Assembly (NCBI GenBank): GCA_016200125.1
Contig: JACQFK010000344.1
Span: 1-8,984 of the forward strand
Direction of reading: 5' to 3'
DNA length: 8,984 bases
DNA from: Planctomycetota bacterium
GTDB lineage: Bacteria; Planctomycetota; MHYJ01; JACPRB01
Part shown: piece after piece, positions 1 to 7,525 of the stretch
How positions within the stretch are numbered: the stretch's first letter is position 1
Layout: every line of letters starts with the position of its first letter
The notes under the pieces: generated by a model
Databases searched by the model: none
What the model was told of the DNA's origin: nothing
The model's input: the letters and a program-made list of their open reading frames with translations, nothing else
Position numbers and translations under genes: made by a program

Positions 1-748
1 CGCCGCAGGCCGTCAGCGCGAAGGACACGCGGGTGTCGTTCATCCCGTTGTCGTAGGTCGCCGCCTGGTAGCTGAACCCGCGCCGCGGGACGGCGCAGCG
101 GACCACATACTTCATCGCCCGCTGGATCGTGTCGAGCGGCACCGCGATCCCCGCGTTCCGGGCCGCCCGGAGCGCCTGGACCGTCGAGACCGTGACCGAC
201 AGATCGGCGTCTACGGGGATCGGCTGGTAGCGCCATCCGCCCTCGCGGTTCTGGCTGTTCACGATCAAATCGACCGCGCGCTTGAGCTTCGGCTTGATGT
301 CCGCCTGGCGGGTCATCCCGTAGATCTCGGCCAGGAAGAGCGTGGCGAAGGCGTGGCTGTACATCCGGGAGCCCGCGTGGGTCACGTAGCCGTCCTCGTC
401 GCGGACCTTCGACAGGAGCCACTGGACGCCGAGGGCGACATGCTTCCCGTACTTCCCCCGGCCCGGCACGTTGCCGGCGGAGACCATCGCCATGCAGGCG
501 ATCGCGGTCACGTCGACGGACTCGTTCTCCTCGCCGAAGTAGTCCTCGTAGAGCTTGTAGCCCACGCGGTTGGTCCAGGAGCCGTTGGGGTTCTGGCGGG
601 AGGCGAGCCAGGCGAGGCCCCGCTCCACGGCCTCGCGGGTGTTGGGGGTGAAGTCGCTGCGGGTGATGTCCTGCGGCCGATCCTGTGCCCCCGAGGGGGC
701 CGCCAGGGCCGTGACGACCACGGCCGCGATCAGGAGGGCTTTCCTCAC
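1..748 (-). CDS. Exported prenyltransferase/squalene-oxidase repeat (alpha-toroid) protein, 3' end missing
   Basis: The first 249 codons are visible; the gene runs off the left edge. The start chosen is GTG at 748-746, which overlaps the TGA stop of the upstream gene by 4 bp (GTGA) and follows a purine-rich ribosome-binding site. Residues 1-21 form a clear Sec signal peptide (basic MRK, hydrophobic core, likely cleavage after SGA before QDRPQD), so the mature protein is extracytoplasmic. The rest is alpha-helical repeat with QW-type signatures: GLAWLASRQNPNGSW at 44-58 and QNREGGWRY at 166-174, followed by DADLSVTVSTVQALRAARNAG at about 180-200. This pattern is typical of the prenyltransferase/squalene oxidase repeat proteins that are abundant in Planctomycetota. 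The fold is shared with squalene-hopene cyclase, but no DXDD catalytic motif is seen in the visible part and the protein is secreted, so terpene cyclase activity is not supported. A binding or scaffolding role is more likely (inference). The family call is good; the function is unknown. Confidence 0.85.
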   Translation of the reverse strand, partial: MRKALLIAAVVVTALAAPSGAQDRPQDITRSDFTPNTREAVERGLAWLASRQNPNGSWTNRVGYKLYEDYFGEENESVDVTAIACMAMVSAGNVPGRGKYGKHVALGVQWLLSKVRDEDGYVTHAGSRMYSHAFATLFLAEIYGMTRQADIKPKLKRAVDLIVNSQNREGGWRYQPIPVDADLSVTVSTVQALRAARNAGIAVPLDTIQRAMKYVVRCAVPRRGFSYQAATYDNGMNDTRVSFALTACG

Positions 749-3700
749 CGGAGCACTTCCACCTTATTTTCTACGCAGATGATCAGCCGGTTGTGAGCCA
801 CCCCCAGGAAGGCGGGGGGCCGCTCGAACTCTCCACTAGGGATATTCTGCACCACCCGACCGCTTTTATCAAGGAGCCAGGCCGTATAGGAGTACTTGAC
901 GGCCTTCGGGTTCTCCACGAAGGCTCCCAGGACCAGGTGGTCCCGCGCCAGGTCGGGCGGAAGCAGCGTCGCATCCTTCCCTCCCAGGGGGGTCGTCCAG
1001 CGGACCGAGAAGTCGGACAGCGCCACCCCCCGCACGGTGACCGACTTGTCCGGCTCGCGCGAGACCACGACGGCCTGGTCGCCGTCCACCCTCATGAAGA
1101 GCGCGTTGCCCAGCTCCCGGGGTTCCTTCTGCCGGACAATCTTCCCCGTCCGGAGGCTGACCGCTTCCAGGAACAGCCTCTCGTCGATCCCGGGAGCGGG
1201 GCGCTGGGTCCCCAGCGTGATCACGTCCTCGCCCGCCACCTCGATGCTTCTCGTCACGATGCGGGTCCGGAGCTGCCGCCAGCGCAGCTTTCCCGAGGGC
1301 AGATCGTAGGCTTCCAGGAAGCGCCCCTCGGAATGGAGGACCAGCACGTCGTCGCCGACGTGGACGACGTTGGCGGTGGACCCCTGGGGGAAGGGGGCGT
1401 TGGTCAGGAGCCGCTTCCCCGTTTCGACCTCGAACAGGTGGATCTGGTTGGGGTTGAGGGCCGTGAAGGCCACCGCCTCGCCGGCCGGGTAGATGCGCGA
1501 GGGCGCGACCCCCTCGAAGGGCTGGTGCCAGGCGATCGAGCCGCGGACCGCCTCCAGCGCCACGATGCGCGCATCCGGATCCTCGACGAGGAACAGCACC
1601 AGCGGCCCGGAGAGCACGAACCCGTGCATCCGGGCCTTCGAGTCGTACTCCCATTCGACGGCCCCCGTCCGGGGATTCAGCCGTCTCAGCGACAGGTCGT
1701 CGGCGACGAGGAGGGATTCCTCGAGGAAGGCGGCAAAGCGCGCCTGGGTGCCCAGCTTCAGCCGCCACACTTCGGCTCCCCGCACGACATCGACCGCCTT
1801 GACGAGGACCGAGCCCGGGGCGACATAGTGCAGGAAGGCGACGTCGCCCAGACCCGCCGGCGGGAGGCCCACCGTGCGGAGGGGCAGCGCCCCGTCGGGG
1901 AAGTCCTTGTCGGACAGCACGAGTTTATTCTCTTCCTTGAAGCCGCCGGGGGGCAGCGAAAGCCTCGAAATCGCGACTCCGCCCGGCGCGCGCGCGTAGG
2001 CGTCGCTCTTGAGCCGGCGCTCGGCGAACTCGCGGGCCGGGATCTTCGTCCCCCCCTCCTCGACCGGGGCGTCGGGGAACTGCCGGATCATGCGGCGCAG
2101 GAGCGCGCCCGCGCTGGCGTTGTGGCCCTTCGCCTCGAGGGCCCGCACGAGCCGGGCGGTGGCCTCGGGCGCGCGGGCCGACTCGGAGCACTCGCGCAGG
2201 AACTGGCGGAGCGCGGCGATCTGCTCCTCCTCGTGCCGATCGAGCATGGCGTGGGCCGCCGCCGTCTCGAACAGGGCGTCCTCCGCCGCCTTGCTGTTGG
2301 GATAGAGCCGGAACACCTTCTGCAGGGCGTCCGCCGTCTTCGCGCGGCGGGCCTCGGCCAGCAGGGCCTGCGCCGCCTCCTCATGGGCCGCGTAGGCGCC
2401 GCGGCCCACGACCGCCAGCGTCGCCTGGATCGCGTTCCGGGCCAGATCGAAGACCCGCGCGCCCTCCACCGACTCCTCCCCGTGCTCGAGGAGCAGCCGC
2501 TGGTATTCGCCGACGGCCCCGGCGTCGTCCTTGCGGATCAGGCGGACCCGAGCGAGCTGGATCGACGCCTCCACCCGCGCCGGAAGGTCGGCCGCGGTGG
2601 CGCGCGCCGCCGCGAAGTGCTCCGCCGCCTGCGCCGGCCGCCCCAGCTCCAGTTCCGCCCGCCCGGCCTCCATGGAGACCGCGAAGAGCCGCTTCCGCGC
2701 CGCCCGCTGGAGCTTCTCGTCCTCCGGCCGCGCGGACTTCGCCGTCCGGGCCACCGTCTTCGCCAGCAGCTCCGCCGCGCGCGGCGCGTCGCCCGACTGC
2801 AGGTAGCGGAGCGCCCCGCGATAGAGCACCGCGGGATCGTCCGGGCTCCGCTCGAGGGCCTCCACGATGGCCCGTTCCTGGTCCCGGCGGTCGAAATAGA
2901 CCTGGACGGAATCCTGCGAAGCCAGCACGACGGCGCCGTCGACCACGATCAGGTTGCCCCCGTCGCCGAGGCCGCCCGGCCAGCGGCGCGCGGCCGTCTC
3001 GTCCCAGGTGCCGTCCCAACCCACGCGGCGCAGCTTGTCCTGGCCGGGGACGTAGATGCCGTCGGACGAGAGCACGCCCCGGCCGGTCCCGCGGAGCTCG
3101 TCCGTCATGGGGGGCGACACGCTGCGGCCGCTGGACAGGTCGCAGAGCTCCAGCCGCTCGCCGCCCAGGACGAGCGTGGATTCGCGCGCGCCGTACATCA
3201 TGCGCACGTCCTGGCCGCGCGGCCGGTCCCAGCGGAGCTGTCCCGTCTGCGCGTCGAGGGCATAGAGATAGTGCGAGTCCGTGGGCGTGAAGGCCGCGGT
3301 GCCGAGGGAGACGACGGGGGGCGCGTTCACCCATTCGAGGCGGTTCTTCTGGACGTAGACGCTCCGCGTGGGCATCACCTGCAGCTGGCGGTAGCGGTAG
3401 GTCCAGCGGATGCGGCCCGACTTCTTGTCGAGCGCCGCGATCGCGCCGTGGTTGCTGCAGTAGTAGACCGAATCCTCGGTGACCGAGACGGGCGAGCCGA
3501 GCGACTCGCGCGTCGAGTTCCCGAACAGGTTGATCTCCGTGCCGCCCGAGGCCACGTAGGTGGACCAGAGGATCTTCCCCGTCGCCGGGTCGAGGCAGAG
3601 CACGTAGTGCTGGAAGGGGTCGGTGGAGAGCTTCTGCTTCACCGCGCCGACGTAGAGCCGCCCGCCGTCGGGCGTGGGCGCGGTGGCGAAGGTGGCGTTC

Positions 3701-4968
3701 TCCTCGAGGGTCTCGGCGTTCAGCTTCCCGCCCAGCTTCCAGAGCAGCTTGCCCGTGTAGGCGTCGAATGCGAAGAGCGCGCGGCGGGGAAAGGGGAACT
3801 TGACCCGCACGTAGCCCAGCTGGTTCTCCTCCCCGCCCACCGAGGAGATCAGGTTCGCGTAGACGCGGCCGTCGTGCACCATCGGGGCGAAGACGACGCG
3901 GTTGTCGAACATCACCTCGCCCGACGGCGTGGGCACCTTGAACTGCCAGAGCCGCTCGGGCTGCCGGGCGAAGAAATTGTAGGCGGTGAGCGCGAGGCCG
4001 TTGTGGACGTAGAGGATCCCGTCCGAGACCGCCGGGAACAGGGGCCGGTACTCCGCCGTCGGCACGAGCGCCATGGTGCGGCGCATCATGAACTCGTCCT
4101 CGCCGTCGAGGCGCGGGAGCCCGATCAGGTCCACCCAGGCGGACTTGGCGAGCTCGATGCCGGGCTCGGCCATCCGCGACCCCGCGGGGCCGCCGCCGAT
4201 CATCTCCCAGGCGGGCAGGGCCAGCGGCGCGGCGTCGGCGGGCTTCTCGGTCGCGCCGGCGGCGAGCGCCTTCAGGTGGTCGGCGAGCGCGACCTCGTTC
4301 CCGCCCACCCGGACCTTCGACCCCGCCGCCTCCCGGTCGACGCGGCGGATCAGGTCCTCCAGGGCCCCCTTGCGCCCCGCCCGCGCCCAGGCAAGGCCGA
4401 GCCGGGCGATGCCGACGGAACGGTCGGCGCCGCCCTCGCGGTCGAGCAGCCGCCCGAGCGCCTCGGCCGCGGCGGCGTTCTCGCCGGCGTCGAGGCGGAG
4501 GTTGGCGATGAGCGCGAGCGCGTCGTCGACCACGGCGCTGAAGGGGAACTGGTCGACCAGCCGATCGAGGGCCTCGACGTCGCGGCTCCGCTTGGCCCCC
4601 TGGAAGAGGTTCTCGGCCAGGGGATCGGCGCGGCGCCGGTAGGCGGCCTTGCCCTCCTCGGGCCAGGCCGCGATCTGGGACATCACGTACTCGCGCAGGC
4701 CGCGGGCGCGCGCCTTGTCCACGGCGACGACGGTGCCGGGCCGCTTCTCGAGGGCCTCGTCGTAGATCGCCAGGGCCTCGACGTAGCGCCCCGCGGCGGC
4801 GAGCGTGGAGGCCCGGGTGACCACCTCGCCCTCCTCGGGGTACCAGTTGAGGAGGGCCGTGTTCTTCTGCTGGTACTCGTCGTCCTGCAGAGCGGAGGAG
4901 GGCCTGCCGCCCAACGTCAGCAGGAGCGCCAGGAGGAGCCTCGGCGCGGTCGGGGTGAACTTCATCAT
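745..4968 (-). CDS. Giant exported TPR / PQQ-type beta-propeller protein (two TPR plus two propeller modules)
   Basis: The protein has 1407 residues from the ATG at 4968, which lies 2 bp after the upstream TAG; ATG at 4965 is equally possible. The frame is open up to 5004, but that would overlap the upstream gene and place 12 non-signal residues before the signal peptide. Residues 1-26 look like a Sec signal peptide (LLLALLLTLGG core, cleavage near SSA/LQDD), with no lipobox Cys. Residues 45-240 are TPR-like and include the AAWPEEGKAAYRRRADPLAE segment (100-119), which I recall as characteristic of large planctomycete propeller proteins. Residues 255-690 form a PQQ-like propeller with blades carrying the D..TG...W signature: FDAYTGKLLW (401-410), LDPATGKILW (459-468), LDKKSGRIRW (513-522), LDAQTGQLRW (571-580). 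Residues 695-985 are a second TPR block, partly resembling BamD/YbgF repeats (RLYPNSKAAEDALFE, 887-901). Residues 1040-1407 form a second propeller (LNPRTGAVEW 1097-1106, YDLPSGKLRW 1221-1230). The propellers recall BamB, which suggests an extracytoplasmic scaffold; true PQQ binding or enzyme activity is not shown. Confidence 0.88.
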   Translation of the reverse strand: MMKFTPTAPRLLLALLLTLGGRPSSALQDDEYQQKNTALLNWYPEEGEVVTRASTLAAAGRYVEALAIYDEALEKRPGTVVAVDKARARGLREYVMSQIAAWPEEGKAAYRRRADPLAENLFQGAKRSRDVEALDRLVDQFPFSAVVDDALALIANLRLDAGENAAAAEALGRLLDREGGADRSVGIARLGLAWARAGRKGALEDLIRRVDREAAGSKVRVGGNEVALADHLKALAAGATEKPADAAPLALPAWEMIGGGPAGSRMAEPGIELAKSAWVDLIGLPRLDGEDEFMMRRTMALVPTAEYRPLFPAVSDGILYVHNGLALTAYNFFARQPERLWQFKVPTPSGEVMFDNRVVFAPMVHDGRVYANLISSVGGEENQLGYVRVKFPFPRRALFAFDAYTGKLLWKLGGKLNAETLEENATFATAPTPDGGRLYVGAVKQKLSTDPFQHYVLCLDPATGKILWSTYVASGGTEINLFGNSTRESLGSPVSVTEDSVYYCSNHGAIAALDKKSGRIRWTYRYRQLQVMPTRSVYVQKNRLEWVNAPPVVSLGTAAFTPTDSHYLYALDAQTGQLRWDRPRGQDVRMMYGARESTLVLGGERLELCDLSSGRSVSPPMTDELRGTGRGVLSSDGIYVPGQDKLRRVGWDGTWDETAARRWPGGLGDGGNLIVVDGAVVLASQDSVQVYFDRRDQERAIVEALERSPDDPAVLYRGALRYLQSGDAPRAAELLAKTVARTAKSARPEDEKLQRAARKRLFAVSMEAGRAELELGRPAQAAEHFAAARATAADLPARVEASIQLARVRLIRKDDAGAVGEYQRLLLEHGEESVEGARVFDLARNAIQATLAVVGRGAYAAHEEAAQALLAEARRAKTADALQKVFRLYPNSKAAEDALFETAAAHAMLDRHEEEQIAALRQFLRECSESARAPEATARLVRALEAKGHNASAGALLRRMIRQFPDAPVEEGGTKIPAREFAERRLKSDAYARAPGGVAISRLSLPPGGFKEENKLVLSDKDFPDGALPLRTVGLPPAGLGDVAFLHYVAPGSVLVKAVDVVRGAEVWRLKLGTQARFAAFLEESLLVADDLSLRRLNPRTGAVEWEYDSKARMHGFVLSGPLVLFLVEDPDARIVALEAVRGSIAWHQPFEGVAPSRIYPAGEAVAFTALNPNQIHLFEVETGKRLLTNAPFPQGSTANVVHVGDDVLVLHSEGRFLEAYDLPSGKLRWRQLRTRIVTRSIEVAGEDVITLGTQRPAPGIDERLFLEAVSLRTGKIVRQKEPRELGNALFMRVDGDQAVVVSREPDKSVTVRGVALSDFSVRWTTPLGGKDATLLPPDLARDHLVLGAFVENPKAVKYSYTAWLLDKSGRVVQNIPSGEFERPPAFLGVAHNRLIICVENKVEVLR
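756..765 (-). promoter_or_regulatory. Ribosome-binding site for the GTG-started alpha-toroid gene
   Basis: Read on the minus strand, AAGGTGGAAG lies inside the last codons of the upstream propeller gene and ends 7 nt before the GTG at 748. It contains a Shine-Dalgarno-like AGGTGG and a GGAAG core at usual spacing. It supports GTG as the start and, with the 4-bp stop/start overlap, suggests translational coupling. Confidence 0.6.
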
Positions 4969-4970
4969 GG

Positions 4971-7520
4971 CTACAGCATCCGGAGGATTTTCCGGAGGAT
5001 CCACTCGGTCGTGATCAGGGCCGCGAAGACGAGGAAGACCAGCGGCGAGTCCCAGAGATCGTCCTCCTTGGTCTCGCGCAGCATCACGTCGTTCTTCTGG
5101 ATCTCCTCGTTGAGGCGGCCGACCTCGTCCACGGGGAAGAACTTGCCGCCCGCCGACTCGTTGGCGAGCTCCTTGAGCGTGCCCACGTCGAGGATCGGAT
5201 CGTCATCCTCGCGGTCGGGGATGAAGACCGTGAACTTCGCGGTCGCCCGCGTCGACTCGTCCTCCTCGCCGGCCCAGATCCGGTAGAGCCCGGTGTCGTC
5301 CGGATGCCACTGGCCCTCATAGACGCCGTCGAGGGTCTTGTCCTTGTTCAGCAGGACCTTGATCCGCTCCAGGCCGGCGCGGCCGGCGGGGGGATCCACG
5401 AAGACCTCGATCGTCGGGTCGGTCTTGGGGGCGAACTTGTCGTCGAAGGCGTTGGCGTAGACGGTCACCTTCTCGCCGCGGCTGTAGCGCTCCTTGTCCA
5501 CCGAGACGCGGTAGCGGCGGGCGCCCAGCAGCTTGCCCTGCCGGGTCCAGTACATGGCCTGCTGCCAGAAGGGGTAGAACCAGGGATAGTCGCCCGCCAC
5601 GTAGCGCCAGAGCCAGGTCTCGTCCGTGGCGCTCCAGAACACGCGGCCGCGTCCCACGTGCTGGGTCACGAAGAGCGGCGGCCGGGCCGATTCGCCGGGG
5701 ACGCCGGTAAGCTCGACCAGCGGCGAGGCGCCGGCCTTCAGCTTCTTGATCCGGACGAACCAGCGGATCCCGGGCAGGCCGAACTTCGGATTCGCCCGGG
5801 CCTCCCAGTGCTCCTGGTTCTTGTCCAGGTCGCCCTTGAACTCCTTGAAGTTCGTGATCGGGTGGGTCCGGCCGTCCGGCGTGAGCTGGTAGCCGAAGGT
5901 CTGGGAGAAGACCTTCTCGTGCTCGTAGAGGTCGCGGTTCTCGTCGGCGACGACCGGGAGCAGGTTCGCGAGGGGCGTGTTGGCGAGCGTGCGCGGGTTG
6001 TTCATCGCGCCCGAAATGAAGATGATGCCGCCGCCGAACTCGGAGACGAAGGTCTCCAGGTGCTTGGCGGCGTCGGGGCCGAGCTTGCTGGGGTCGATAT
6101 CGCCGAAGATGACCACGTCGTATTCGAGGAGCGCCTTGAGGTCCTTGGGGAACTCCTTGAGCGGCTCCCGGAAGATCGGGTCGTCGGACCGCGTGTGCTC
6201 CTGGGAGAACTCGGGATCGGCCGAGGTCAGGATGCAGTGGGTCAGGATCTTCGGGTCGCGGACGAGCGAGTTCTTCAGGTAGCGGTACTCGAAGCGCGGG
6301 GGGTGCTCGACGTAGAGGACCTTGATCTTGTCGTCCGCCACGCGGAGCCGGTGGGTGAGGTAGTTGTTGTGGGCGGTGTTTTCCTCGGGCCGCGGATCGA
6401 TGCGGATGATCAGCAGGTACTCGCCCGGCACCTTCGGCTGGAAGGAGAGCGCGTACTTCTTCTTCTCGTTGTTCAGGGGGATCAGGAGGTCGGCCTCCTT
6501 CTTGGACTCCTCGATCAGCTTGTCGAGCTCCTTGGGATCCTGGCCGGGCTCCTTCTCCTTGTCCTTGTCCTTCGGGAGGGGGAAGGCGTAGAGATTCGCG
6601 CTGACCGACTCGCCCTCGTAGCCGAAGCTCGAGACCTTGAATTCGGTCTTGAAGACGTCGTTGGCGAGCACGGCCTCCTGCGCCTCGAGCTCCAGGAGCG
6701 CGATGTCCTTGGGCGTGTGGGGGACGCCGGCCGCGACCGTGTAGATGGGCAGGTAGCGCTGCTTCAGCTGGGAGGCGATCTCCTTGGTCGCCATGCCGGA
6801 GTTGTTCTTGCCGTCGCTGAAGACCACCACGCCGGCAACGTACTGGCCGCGGAGCGAGTTGAGCGCGGTCTTGATCGCGTCGCCGATCGCGGTCTCGGTG
6901 CCGATGCAGGTCTCCTTCTTGTACTCCTCGAGCAGCTTGACCCGGTTCTCCCGGGCGGTGGCGGTGCTGGAGAAGGTGAAGTAGGCGACGTTGAGCTTGT
7001 TCTCGAGCTCGTCGAGGATCTTGAGCTTCGGATTCTCGAGGACCTTCCGCACCACGTCCGCGCGGGTCAGGAGGCGCAGCTCCGTCTCGGAAGTGACGAG
7101 CGTGACCTTGGAGACCGCCTCGCGCTCCTTGTCCGACTGGAGAAGGTCGACCTTCTGCATCGAGCGCGATTCGTCGAGCATCACGATGATGAAGGCCTTC
7201 CGCTTCTTGATCGTCTCGACCGTCAGCACCGGCCCCATCAGGAGGAGCAGCGTGAGGACCAGGAGGGCCGACCGGATGATCGTGAGCACGATCTTCGATC
7301 CCATGCCCACGTCCTGCCGCTCCCGGCGGTAGATCATCGCGACCACGAAGAGCACCCCGGGGATGATGAGGAGGAAGAGCACCCAGGCCGGCACCATGTG
7401 CTGCCAGGTGACCGACCAGTCCGCGTCCCCGATGGAGACCCGGTCGATGCCCAGGAGCTTCGACCAGAGGTCGCCTTCCTTGGCCGTCTCCTGCACCAGG
7501 ACGTTGAGGAGCGGAATCAT
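4971..7520 (-). CDS. Membrane-anchored VWA-domain protein with amidotransferase-like domain (BatA-like)
   Basis: The protein has 849 residues from ATG at 7520, 5 bp after the upstream stop. The frame stays open to 8144, but that extension reads antisensibly over the upstream gene as Pro/Arg-rich sequence and is rejected. Membrane helices are seen at about 43-63 and 77-100, followed by a von Willebrand A domain from about 108 to 280. Its MIDAS metal site is complete: DESRS at 116-120, a Thr in the TCIGTET stretch (204-210), and the Asp of FSDGKNN (234-240). A beta-rich segment follows (about 280-395) with a Lys/Glu/Asp-rich insert at 317-343. Residues 397-655 resemble a class I glutamine amidotransferase-like fold (VLYVEHPPRFEYRYLKNSL 401-419; FGGGIIFISGA 495-505) with no Cys at the expected nucleophile turn, so it is probably non-catalytic. 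A further beta domain (about 668-767) precedes a third membrane helix at 826-840 and a basic tail. The positive-inside rule puts the VWA part outside the cytoplasm, as in BatA/BatB. A role in envelope protein binding, perhaps served by a MoxR ATPase, is inferred. Confidence 0.88.
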   Translation of the reverse strand: MIPLLNVLVQETAKEGDLWSKLLGIDRVSIGDADWSVTWQHMVPAWVLFLLIIPGVLFVVAMIYRRERQDVGMGSKIVLTIIRSALLVLTLLLLMGPVLTVETIKKRKAFIIVMLDESRSMQKVDLLQSDKEREAVSKVTLVTSETELRLLTRADVVRKVLENPKLKILDELENKLNVAYFTFSSTATARENRVKLLEEYKKETCIGTETAIGDAIKTALNSLRGQYVAGVVVFSDGKNNSGMATKEIASQLKQRYLPIYTVAAGVPHTPKDIALLELEAQEAVLANDVFKTEFKVSSFGYEGESVSANLYAFPLPKDKDKEKEPGQDPKELDKLIEESKKEADLLIPLNNEKKKYALSFQPKVPGEYLLIIRIDPRPEENTAHNNYLTHRLRVADDKIKVLYVEHPPRFEYRYLKNSLVRDPKILTHCILTSADPEFSQEHTRSDDPIFREPLKEFPKDLKALLEYDVVIFGDIDPSKLGPDAAKHLETFVSEFGGGIIFISGAMNNPRTLANTPLANLLPVVADENRDLYEHEKVFSQTFGYQLTPDGRTHPITNFKEFKGDLDKNQEHWEARANPKFGLPGIRWFVRIKKLKAGASPLVELTGVPGESARPPLFVTQHVGRGRVFWSATDETWLWRYVAGDYPWFYPFWQQAMYWTRQGKLLGARRYRVSVDKERYSRGEKVTVYANAFDDKFAPKTDPTIEVFVDPPAGRAGLERIKVLLNKDKTLDGVYEGQWHPDDTGLYRIWAGEEDESTRATAKFTVFIPDREDDDPILDVGTLKELANESAGGKFFPVDEVGRLNEEIQKNDVMLRETKEDDLWDSPLVFLVFAALITTEWILRKILRML
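4979..5000. repeat. Short direct repeat TCCGGAGGAT x2
   Basis: Two copies of TCCGGAGGAT at 4979-4988 and 4991-5000 encode the duplicated ILR turn in the basic C-terminal tail of the VWA protein (WILRKILRML). On the mRNA strand each copy reads AUCCUCCGGA, which contains the CCUCC found at the 3' end of 16S rRNA rather than a Shine-Dalgarno sequence. It is probably a coding coincidence. Confidence 0.5.
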
Positions 7521-7525
7521 CGCTT

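Noticed and set aside
255..690. Assignment of the alpha-toroid gene as a true squalene-hopene cyclase
   Set aside because: It has a Sec signal peptide, lacks a visible DXDD motif and resembles the secreted planctomycete repeat proteins more than hopanoid enzymes.
869..3334. Minus-strand alternative-frame open frames (about 869-1768 and 2381-3334)
   Set aside because: Arg/Gly/Pro/Ala-rich shadow translations inside the propeller gene, with no motif and no ribosome-binding site.
4969..5004. Twelve-residue N-terminal extension of the propeller gene (ATG at 5004)
   Set aside because: It would overlap the VWA gene and place acidic/proline residues ahead of a clean signal peptide that begins MMKFTPTAPR.
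793..5286. Very long plus-strand open frame (about 1497 codons) opposite the propeller gene
   Set aside because: It is antisense to a gene with clear domains. Its translation is rich in Arg, Gly, Pro, Val and His with no recognisable motif and it crosses a gene junction. High GC3 in the sense gene removes stop codons on the complementary strand.
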